This document shows, in pieces, positions 58,333-64,000 of a DNA stretch of 64,000 bases. Below the pieces are notes generated by a model. The model saw only the letters and a list, made by a program, of their open reading frames with translations. It was not told where the DNA came from and searched no databases. The translations under genes and the position numbers were made by a program. Positions within the stretch are counted from its first letter, which is position 1, and every line of letters begins with the position of its first letter. Source of the stretch: JAXIPB01 sp045403155 (GTDB taxonomy: Bacteria; Actinomycetota; Actinomycetes; Mycobacteriales; Micromonosporaceae); assembly GCA_045403155.1 (NCBI GenBank), contig JAXIPB010000146.1, positions 3,196 to 67,195 on the forward strand, in the 5' to 3' direction.

Positions 58333-58356
58333 ATAGTTCAGTAGCCGCTGTACTAT
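58333..58356. promoter_or_regulatory. Operator and -10 box of the CmtR-type gene
   Basis: A 24-bp dyad of the form ATAGTnCAG-N6-CTGnACTAT, perfect in both arms. Its right arm ends in TACTAT (58351-58356), a TAnnnT -10 box seven bases before the GTG start, so the message is probably leaderless and the repressor would cover the promoter. This fits autoregulation by an ArsR-type metal sensor. Confidence 0.7.
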
Positions 58357-58363
58357 CTGGGTC

Positions 58364-58684
58364 GTGCTGGTGGTCGCCTCGCAGGCTCAGGTGCTGGCCC
58401 GGTTCGGTCAGGCACTGTCGGATCCGACCAGGTGTGGCCTTCTGCTCGCTTTGCGTGACGGTCCCGGGTACCCGGCCGACCTCGCGGACGCGCTCGGCGT
58501 CTCCCGGACCAAGCTCTCCAACCACCTGGCCTGCCTGCGCGGCTGTGGACTGGTCGTCGCAGTGCCTCAGGGCCGGCGCGTCCGATACGAGTTGGCCGAC
58601 GCCCGTCTGGGCCACGCGCTCTCCGATCTCGTTGAGTTGACGCTCGCCGTGGACACCGAGTGCCCTATCGATGGCGCGGACTGA
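58364..58684 (+). CDS. cmtR: CmtR-type ArsR/SmtB metal-sensing repressor
   Basis: 106 residues. Winged helix with ALSDPTRCGLLLALRDGPGYPADLADALGVSRTKLSNHL, then ACLRGCGLV and RRVRYELADARLGHAL. Cys57 and Cys61 (CLRGC) and Cys100 near the C-terminus (DTECP) match, by position, the Cd(II)/Pb(II) site of mycobacterial CmtR (Cys57, Cys61, Cys102 as I recall). It should bind DNA until Cd or Pb release it. The overlapping operator and the adjacent CDF exporter gene are consistent. Likely leaderless from GTG. Confidence 0.9.
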   Translation: MLVVASQAQVLARFGQALSDPTRCGLLLALRDGPGYPADLADALGVSRTKLSNHLACLRGCGLVVAVPQGRRVRYELADARLGHALSDLVELTLAVDTECPIDGAD

Positions 58685-58704
58685 AATCGATGGCGGGGTT
58701 CCCG

Positions 58705-59430
58705 ATGGCGCGGAATGAATTGGTCGCGCGAGCTTCCGAGGTACGACGAGACGTGCTCCGCCGCCGGATCCGGCTGTTGGTCGCTGCGACCATCGGCTAC
58801 AACGTGATCGAGGGCGTGGTCGCCATCGTGGCTGGCGCGCTCGCGTCGTCCACTGCGCTGATTGGCTTCGGCCTGGACTCCATTGTGGAGGTCTCGTCGG
58901 CCGCCGCCGTCGCCTGGCAGTTCGCCGCCCCGGACCCGCGCCATCGCGAGCGGGTCGCGCTGCGGATTATCGCCGTGTCCTTCTTCGCGCTGGCCGCGTA
59001 TGTCACGGTCGAGTCCGTCCGGGCGCTGCTCGGCGCCGCCGAGGCCGATCCGTCCCCGGTCGGCATCGGTCTGGCCGCCGTCAGCCTGGTCGTAATGCCG
59101 GTGCTCTCCGCGGCGCAGCGACGGGCCGGCCACGCGTACGGCTCGGCCTCGGCCGTGGCCGACTCGAAGCAGACGCTGCTCTGCACGTATCTCTCCGCGG
59201 TGCTGCTCGTCGGTCTGGGCGCGAATGCCACGTTCGGATGGTGGTGGGCCGATCCGCTCGCGGCGCTGGTCATCGCGGGCGTCGCGGTCCACGAGGGTCG
59301 CAACGCATGGCGCGGCGACGCCTGCTGCCCTCCACTCGCGGACGACCAATCGTGCGCCGACGACTGCTGCTCGCCAACCGACCGGCCAGGCACCCGAGCG
59401 CTCCACTCTGGACTGACGCGCGATGCGTGA
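58705..59430 (+). CDS. Cation diffusion facilitator with a Cys-rich tail
   Basis: About 241 residues with six predicted membrane helices. Helix II has GFGLDSIVEV, and helix V has SASAVADSKQTLLC, giving the D/S metal site of CDF proteins. The cytoplasmic tail replaces the usual dimerisation domain by a short segment with six Cys (residues such as GDACCPPLADDQSCADDCC). CDF proteins export divalent metals with protons. GCGGGG six bases before ATG 58705 supports that start; ATG 58690 is an alternative. It is 20 bp after cmtR and is likely its target, pointing to Cd, Pb or Zn efflux. Confidence 0.82.
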   Translation: MARNELVARASEVRRDVLRRRIRLLVAATIGYNVIEGVVAIVAGALASSTALIGFGLDSIVEVSSAAAVAWQFAAPDPRHRERVALRIIAVSFFALAAYVTVESVRALLGAAEADPSPVGIGLAAVSLVVMPVLSAAQRRAGHAYGSASAVADSKQTLLCTYLSAVLLVGLGANATFGWWWADPLAALVIAGVAVHEGRNAWRGDACCPPLADDQSCADDCCSPTDRPGTRALHSGLTRDA

Positions 59431-59821
59431 CTGGTTGGTCGGTCTCGCCATCGGACTCGGCGTGATCGTCGCGAGCTGGGGTTTGTTGATCCTGCTGGCC
59501 CGCACGTTGCCGCCCGGCATTATTCGTGATCTCGCGTCGTTCATCCCGGACTGCGTCACCGCCGTGCGGCGGTTGCGCAATGACCCGCGCGTGCCGCGCC
59601 GGGCTAAGGTCGCCCTCCTGATCGCCGCGGTGTGGGTCGCGAGCCCCATCGATCTGATCCCCGAGTTCCTCCCCGTGATCGGGCCGCTCGACGACATCGT
59701 GGTCGTCGCACTCGCCCTGAGATACGCCGCCCGAAAGGTGCCGCGCGACGTCCTGCTGGCGGCGTGGCCCGGCGAGACTCGACTCATCGAGCGACTACTC
59801 GGTCCGCCGATACGCACCTAG
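59423..59821 (+). CDS. DUF1232 (YkvA) membrane protein
   Basis: 132 residues. A first membrane helix at residues 5-27, then RVPRRAKVALLIAAVWVASPIDLIPEFLPVIGPLDDIVVVALALRY, the DUF1232 signature with the SPIDLIP core. The function is unknown. It overlaps the CDF gene by 8 bp, so translation is coupled. Last gene of the cmtR-CDF-DUF1232 unit. Confidence 0.9.
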   Translation: MRDWLVGLAIGLGVIVASWGLLILLARTLPPGIIRDLASFIPDCVTAVRRLRNDPRVPRRAKVALLIAAVWVASPIDLIPEFLPVIGPLDDIVVVALALRYAARKVPRDVLLAAWPGETRLIERLLGPPIRT

Positions 59822-59941
59822 CGCGGCCGTCGCGTATCGAACGCGTCAAGAACAGCCTCCCGCGCGTATGGATCACGTCAGAAGACCTCTCGCACCGCTT
59901 CGGGGCGCGCTTCTATATCTCGGGCGCTCGCCGCTGCGATC

Positions 59942-59989
59942 GCTGTGCCAATGAATCGCTGTGCCGTTGAATCGCTGTGCCATTGAGGA
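59942..59989. repeat. Three tandem 16-bp units before the kdp-linked operon
   Basis: GCTGTGCCAATGAATC (59942-59957), GCTGTGCCGTTGAATC (59958-59973), GCTGTGCCATTGAGGA (59974-59989). The last copy supplies part of the ribosome site of the next gene (GAGGAG). The rest of the 177-bp gap is a plausible promoter region with no other structure I can see. Confidence 0.85.
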
Positions 59990-59998
59990 GCGTGCGGG

Positions 59999-60451
59999 GT
60001 GTGGAGCAAATCGGCGCGAGCCGACGTCGACGCCGGGGCGACCCCTTTCGGGATCAACCTGGCGATCGGCGCTGCGGTCATGATCGGCGCGACTGTCGCT
60101 GCGGCGGCCCTGGCTCCCGAAGTACCCACTCGCCTGGTCGTGATGTCGCTGGCGGTGGTCGCCGTCGCCGGCCTCGTGAAAGACACCCGGGCGAGCCTGG
60201 TCGTGTCCGCCCTCGGCTACCTGCTCTTCACCGGATTCCTGGTGAACCGCTACGGCGAGCTGAGTTGGGATGGTACGACGAGTGCATGGCATTTGGCCGT
60301 GTTTGCGCTATCCGTCGGGTTAGGCCGCGTATGGCGGTGGATTCGGACGGTCAGTGCCGAGGCGGCATTGATCGCTGAACTCAGCAACGTGGTCAACCAA
60401 TCCGAACGTCGTGAGACCCAGTCAACGAAGAAGGAGACGCACGATGCCTGA
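59999..60451 (+). CDS. Membrane protein at the head of the kdp operon
   Basis: 150 residues. After ~17 polar residues, three hydrophobic helices (FGINLAIGAAVMIGATVAAAAL, RLVVMSLAVVAVAGLV, SLVVSALGYLLFTGFLV) and a fourth weaker segment, then a charged C-terminal tail. I do not recognise a named family; small membrane proteins upstream of kdpF occur in actinobacteria. The GTG start has GAGGAG upstream, from the tandem repeat. It overlaps the next small gene by 8 bp, so it belongs to the kdp unit. It is not KdpD, since no kinase or USP domain is present. Confidence 0.65.
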   Translation: MWSKSARADVDAGATPFGINLAIGAAVMIGATVAAAALAPEVPTRLVVMSLAVVAVAGLVKDTRASLVVSALGYLLFTGFLVNRYGELSWDGTTSAWHLAVFALSVGLGRVWRWIRTVSAEAALIAELSNVVNQSERRETQSTKKETHDA

Positions 60452-60527
60452 TCTGGTGTACGTGCTGCTGACCGTCGCGCTGTTCGTGCTTCTCGCGCTC
60501 GTCGTGCGAGGAGTTGAGCGGCTATGA
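60444..60527 (+). CDS. 27-residue single-helix membrane peptide upstream of kdpF
   Basis: M P D L V then VYVLLTVALFVLLALVV then RGVERL: one membrane helix and a short basic end. It has the ribosome site AAGGAGA six bases upstream, starts inside the preceding gene and ends in ATGA with kdpF, so it is in the same translational chain. A second tiny membrane peptide next to KdpF is not part of the classical KdpFABC complex. It may stabilise or tune the pump, or interact with the protein upstream. Confidence 0.75.
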   Translation: MPDLVYVLLTVALFVLLALVVRGVERL

Positions 60528-60613
60528 CTGCGGTCAATGTGATCGGCCTGATCGTCGCGGTCGGCCTCTCGGTATTCCTTGTGGTTGCCGTGCTATTTCC
60601 GGAGCGCTTCTAG
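60524..60613 (+). CDS. kdpF: KdpF subunit of the K+-transporting ATPase
   Basis: 29 residues, one membrane helix: begins MTAVNVIGLIVAVGL and ends in LFPERF, the conserved KdpF C-terminal pattern. KdpF stabilises the KdpABC complex. Its ATG overlaps the previous stop as ATGA and its TAG is directly followed by the kdpA ATG, so the operon is tightly coupled. Confidence 0.92.
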   Translation: MTAVNVIGLIVAVGLSVFLVVAVLFPERF

Positions 60614-62272
60614 ATGAGTACGACTACCGCGGGCGTGATCTTCATCATCGTGCTGATGGCTGCGTTGGCGGCGGTGTACCGCCCCTTCGGCGATTACATG
60701 TACCGCGTGGTGACCGGCGCCAAGCACTCACGCGTGGAGCGCGGTATATATCGGCTCGTCGGAGTGAATCCCGACGGTGAGCAGACGTGGGGTGTGTACG
60801 CCCGCAGTCTGCTCGCCTTCTCCGCAGTGTCCATCCTTGTCCTGTACCTAATCCTGCGGGTGAACTGGGCCCTGTTCGGGCCGGCACAGGACTTCCCGGG
60901 AGTCACCGACCACGTCGCGTGGAATGCCGCGGTCAGCTTCGTGACCAACACGAACTGGCAGTCGTACTCCGGCGAGTCGACAATGACCTACCTTAGCCAG
61001 ACGGCCGGACTCGCGGTGCAGAACTTCGTCTCCGCAGCCGTCGGCATCGCGGTGGCGGTGACGCTGGTCCGCGGGTTCGCCCGCAAGCGCACCGGCCACC
61101 TCGGCAACTTCTGGGTGGATCTGACCCGCATAACGATCCGAATCCTGGTGCCCATCTCCATCGTGGCCGCGATCGTGCTGATCCTCGGCGGAGCCATCCA
61201 GAACTTCTCCGACTACGCGACGCACACCACGCTCGCCGGCGGGGAACAGGCAATCACCGGCGGCCCGATGGCGAGCCAGGAGTCCATCAAGGACCTCGGC
61301 ACGAACGGCGGCGGCTTCGCGAACGCGAACAGCGCGCACCCGTTCGAGAACCCGACCAGCTGGACCAACTACTTCGAGATCTTCCTGCTGCTCTCCATCC
61401 CGTTCAGCCTCCCGCGGGTCTTCGGCCGAATGGTGGGCGACAACCGGCAGGGGTACGCGATCGTCGCCATCATGGGGATCCTGGCCATCGCCAGCATCTC
61501 GCTGACGACAGGGTTCGAACTCGCCGGCAACGGCACGGTCCCGCAGGCAGTGGGCGCCGCGATGGAGGGCAAGGAGGCGCGATTCGGCATACCGAACTCG
61601 GCCACCTTTGCCGCCTCTACGACACTCACGTCGACCGGATCGGTGGACTCGTTCCACGACTCGTACACCGCGCTGGGCGGCATGATTCCGATCACCAACA
61701 TGATGCTCGGCGAGGTCGCTCCGGGCGGCGTCGGCGCCGGCCTTTACGGGATTCTCGTGCTCGCCGTGATCACGGTCTTCGTGGCCGGTCTGATGGTGGG
61801 ACGCACGCCGGAGTACCTGGGCAAGAAGATCGGCTCCCGTGAGATCAAGTTTGCGTCGCTCTACTTCCTCACGACTCCGATCCTTGTGCTCGTCGGCACG
61901 GCAGCGGCGTTCGCCACCGGCAACAATTCGACGGCCCTCAACGTCGGCCCGCACGGACTCTCCGAGGTGCTCTACGCCTTCACATCGGCGAGCAACAATA
62001 ACGGCTCTGCCTTCGCCGGCATCACCGTGAACACGCCGTGGTGGGACACCGCGCTCGGCCTGTGCATGCTGCTCGGACGGTTCCTGCCGATCGTGTTCGC
62101 GCTCGGCCTCGCCGGCGCGCTCGCCCGGCAGAGGGCCGTGCCGGCCTCCGAAGGCACGCTGCCTACCCACCGGCCGCTCTTCGTCGGCATGGTCGTCGGC
62201 GTGTTGCTCGTCCTCGTTGCGCTGACCTTCCTTCCCGCCCTCGCGCTCGGCCCGCTGGCCGAGGGCCTGTAA
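60614..62272 (+). CDS. kdpA: K+-transporting ATPase subunit A
   Basis: 552 residues. It has four pore-like repeats typical of the SKT superfamily: TNTNWQSYSGE, LGTNGGGFANANSAHPFENPT, GMIPITNMMLGEVAPGGVGAGLYGI, and SASNNNGSAFAG. The length matches other KdpA proteins. KdpA selects and translocates K+; it works with KdpB and KdpC in the inner membrane when external K+ is low. It begins immediately after kdpF. Confidence 0.97.
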   Translation: MSTTTAGVIFIIVLMAALAAVYRPFGDYMYRVVTGAKHSRVERGIYRLVGVNPDGEQTWGVYARSLLAFSAVSILVLYLILRVNWALFGPAQDFPGVTDHVAWNAAVSFVTNTNWQSYSGESTMTYLSQTAGLAVQNFVSAAVGIAVAVTLVRGFARKRTGHLGNFWVDLTRITIRILVPISIVAAIVLILGGAIQNFSDYATHTTLAGGEQAITGGPMASQESIKDLGTNGGGFANANSAHPFENPTSWTNYFEIFLLLSIPFSLPRVFGRMVGDNRQGYAIVAIMGILAIASISLTTGFELAGNGTVPQAVGAAMEGKEARFGIPNSATFAASTTLTSTGSVDSFHDSYTALGGMIPITNMMLGEVAPGGVGAGLYGILVLAVITVFVAGLMVGRTPEYLGKKIGSREIKFASLYFLTTPILVLVGTAAAFATGNNSTALNVGPHGLSEVLYAFTSASNNNGSAFAGITVNTPWWDTALGLCMLLGRFLPIVFALGLAGALARQRAVPASEGTLPTHRPLFVGMVVGVLLVLVALTFLPALALGPLAEGL

Positions 62273-62290
62273 ACAAGAGAGCCAAGAGAC

Positions 62291-64000
62291 ATGACTGTCG
62301 CTGACGTGGCACCCAGCGGGTATGAGGCGCCGAGCCCTCCGAGTCGGGTCGGCGGCGGGCTGCTGGACCCCAAGCAGCTGATCCGGTCGACGCCGGACGC
62401 ACTGCGCAAGCTCGATCCAAGGACCCTCTGGCGCAACCCGGTCATGTTCATCGTCGAGATCGGCGCCGCCTTCACCGCGGTGCTGGCCATCGCCGACCCC
62501 AGCTCCTTCGCGTGGCTCATCACCGTGTGGCTCTGGCTCACAGTTGTCTTCGCCAACCTGGCCGAGGCGGTCGCCGAGGGCCGCGGCAAGGCCCAGGCGG
62601 CGAGCCTGCGCGCCGCGAAGAAGGATGCGATGGCCCGCCGGCTGACCGGCTGGTCAGAAGGTGCGGCCGCCGGCGCGTACACAGAGGAGACCGTCGCGGC
62701 GACCGAGCTCAGGACGGACGATATCGTCGTCGTCGAGGCCGGTCAGATCATCCCGGGCGACGGCGACGTCATCGAAGGCATCGCCAGCGTGGACGAGTCG
62801 GCCATCACCGGCGAGTCGGCGCCGGTCATCCGGGAGGCCGGCGGCGACCGTAGCGCCGTAACGGGCGGTACGAAGGTGCTCTCCGACCGGATCGTCGTGC
62901 GCATCACGCAGAAGCCGGGAGAGAGTTTTATCGATCGGATGATCGCCCTTGTGGAGGGCGCCAACCGACAGAAGACTCCCAACGAGATCGCGCTGAACAT
63001 TCTGGTGGCTGCGTTGACGATCATCTTCCTGTTGGCAGTCGTCACGCTGCAGCCACTCGCCATCTTCTCCAAGGATTACCAGGCAGCGGCGCCAGATACG
63101 ACGGCCATCACCGACGCCGGGGTCAGCGGCGTGGTGCTCATCTCGCTGCTGGTCTGCCTCATCCCGACGACGATCGGCGCGCTGCTCTCGGCCATCGGCA
63201 TCGCCGGCATGGACCGCCTGGTCCAGCGCAACGTGCTCGCGGTGAGCGGCCGCGCGGTCGAGGCGGCCGGCGACGTGAACACGCTCCTGCTGGACAAGAC
63301 CGGCACCATCACCCTGGGCAACCGGCAGGCCAGCGAATTTCTGCCGGTCGACGGCGTGGCCGCGGAGGATCTCGCCGAGGCGGCGCAGCTGTCCAGTCTC
63401 GCCGACGAGACGCCCGAGGGTCGTTCGATCGTCGTGCTCGCGAAGACCAGGTACGGGCTGCGGGCGCGCGAGGACGGCTTCATGCCGCACGCCACGTTCG
63501 TCGCCTTCAGCGCGGAGACCCGGATGAGCGGTATCGATCTCTCCGAGAACGGCTCCACCCGGCACGTTCGTAAGGGCGCCGCCTCGGCGGTGATGAAGTG
63601 GGTTCGGGACAACGGTGGCCACCCCACCTCGGACGTCGGTCCGGCGGTTGACGCGATCAGCTCGACCGGCGGCACGCCCCTGGTCGTCGCGGAACGGGTC
63701 GGCACCGAACCGGCCCGGGCGCTCGGCGTCATCCACCTCAAGGATGTTGTCAAGCAGGGCATGCGGGAGCGCTTCAACGAGATGCGCCTCATGGGCATCC
63801 GCACCGTCATGATTACCGGCGACAACCCCCTCACCGCGAAGGCGATTGCGGGCGAGGCTGGCGTCGACGACTTCCTCGCTGAGGCCAAGCCGGAGGACAA
63901 GCTCGCTCTTATCAAGAAGGAGCAGGAGGGCGGGCGGCTGGTCGCCATGACGGGTGACGGCACCAACGATGCGCCAGCACTGGCGCAGGCCGACGTCGGC
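62291..64000 (+). CDS. kdpB: K+-transporting ATPase subunit B (P-type ATPase), 5' part only
   Basis: The gene runs off the right edge; 570 codons are present from ATG 62291. The P-type features are DKTGTIT with the phosphorylated Asp, TGESAPV for the actuator, MTGDGTNDAPALAQADVG at the hinge, and four membrane helices in the N-terminal half. KdpB hydrolyses ATP to drive uptake through KdpA. It starts 18 bp after kdpA. kdpC and any kdpDE genes lie beyond the window. Confidence 0.96.
   Translation, partial: MTVADVAPSGYEAPSPPSRVGGGLLDPKQLIRSTPDALRKLDPRTLWRNPVMFIVEIGAAFTAVLAIADPSSFAWLITVWLWLTVVFANLAEAVAEGRGKAQAASLRAAKKDAMARRLTGWSEGAAAGAYTEETVAATELRTDDIVVVEAGQIIPGDGDVIEGIASVDESAITGESAPVIREAGGDRSAVTGGTKVLSDRIVVRITQKPGESFIDRMIALVEGANRQKTPNEIALNILVAALTIIFLLAVVTLQPLAIFSKDYQAAAPDTTAITDAGVSGVVLISLLVCLIPTTIGALLSAIGIAGMDRLVQRNVLAVSGRAVEAAGDVNTLLLDKTGTITLGNRQASEFLPVDGVAAEDLAEAAQLSSLADETPEGRSIVVLAKTRYGLRAREDGFMPHATFVAFSAETRMSGIDLSENGSTRHVRKGAASAVMKWVRDNGGHPTSDVGPAVDAISSTGGTPLVVAERVGTEPARALGVIHLKDVVKQGMRERFNEMRLMGIRTVMITGDNPLTAKAIAGEAGVDDFLAEAKPEDKLALIKKEQEGGRLVAMTGDGTNDAPALAQADVG

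Noticed and set aside
59942..59989. Tandem repeats considered as plasmid-type iterons or an origin
   Set aside because: No replication gene, no AT-rich unwinding region, and the units lie directly before a gene in a metabolic operon.
59822..60443. A second c-di-AMP riboswitch before the kdp unit
   Set aside because: None of the conserved ydaO blocks (such as CAGCTAACC) occur in this stretch.
1..64000. tRNA, rRNA, transposase, integrase or phage genes
   Set aside because: I read all gaps and found no cloverleaf-like sequence with a T-loop, and no recombinase or transposase motifs in any frame that looked coding.

Overview
The window is a chromosomal stretch of a high-GC actinobacterium. The pointers are lineage-type families (a WhiB-type Fe-S protein, DUF3068, DUF4193, DUF5709, an SecA2-type translocase, a RipA-like NlpC/P60 protein behind what looks like a c-di-AMP riboswitch, a CmtR-type sensor), many GTG starts and probable leaderless genes. 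Ser-Arg-Ser-Glu repeat DNA behind parA reminds me of Micromonosporales-type genomes, but I cannot assign a genus. I recognise no phage, integrase, insertion sequence, CRISPR array, tRNA or rRNA. This looks like ordinary gene-dense chromosome carrying several families of small repeats.

Layout. 1-7.7 kb: end of a debranching-enzyme-like glycoside hydrolase, GAF-ANTAR regulator, membrane Ser/Thr kinase, cold-shock protein, ROK kinase, and a multicopper oxidase divergent from a PadR regulator. 8-15 kb: DUF5709 protein, a ParA ATPase with a SAP-like partner separated by a triplicated 56-bp unit, Ohr, MDR reductase, acyltransferase, WhiB variant, dodecin, antiporter. 15-24.4 kb: a minus-strand operon NDH-2 > Zwf > GMC oxidoreductase > SCP2 > debranching-type hydrolase, divergent from cydAB. 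24.5-33.8 kb: sulfatase, GH15, a four-gene membrane-protein operon, MBL hydrolase, secreted Pro-rich protein. 33.9-45.4 kb: ClpC-type unfoldase, Dps, acyl-ACP desaturase, DUF3068, HesB-like and DUF4193 proteins, acylphosphatase, SecA2, NlpC/P60. 45.7-57.6 kb: Gnd, agmatinase, CPBP protease, PE-LIG DNA ligase, acetyltransferase, methyltransferase, Orn/Lys/Arg decarboxylase, dGTPase, HAD, DUF309, ZIP transporter. 57.6-64 kb: carbonic anhydrase, CmtR plus CDF exporter, DUF1232, and a kdp operon (two tiny membrane ORFs, kdpA, kdpB running off the end).

How the genes may work together. Several fit carbon and redox handling: two debranching-type hydrolases and GH15 could release glucose, a GMC enzyme could oxidise it, Zwf and Gnd are the two dehydrogenases of the oxidative pentose phosphate pathway, and NDH-2 plus cytochrome bd form a short non-pumping or weakly pumping respiratory chain. 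Others are stress and metal functions (Dps, Ohr, Clp, csp, Kdp, CmtR/CDF, ZIP). A basic-amino-acid decarboxylase and an agmatinase could form a polyamine route.

The most unusual material is non-coding. A ~72-bp hairpin-plus-tail element (family A) recurs five times at 3' ends of genes with compensatory changes in its stem. A second two-hairpin element (family B) occurs twice. A 56-bp unit carrying a ribosome site and start codon is triplicated in the parA operon. A 15-bp unit is repeated after the DUF3068 gene and resembles the operator region of the nearby desaturase.
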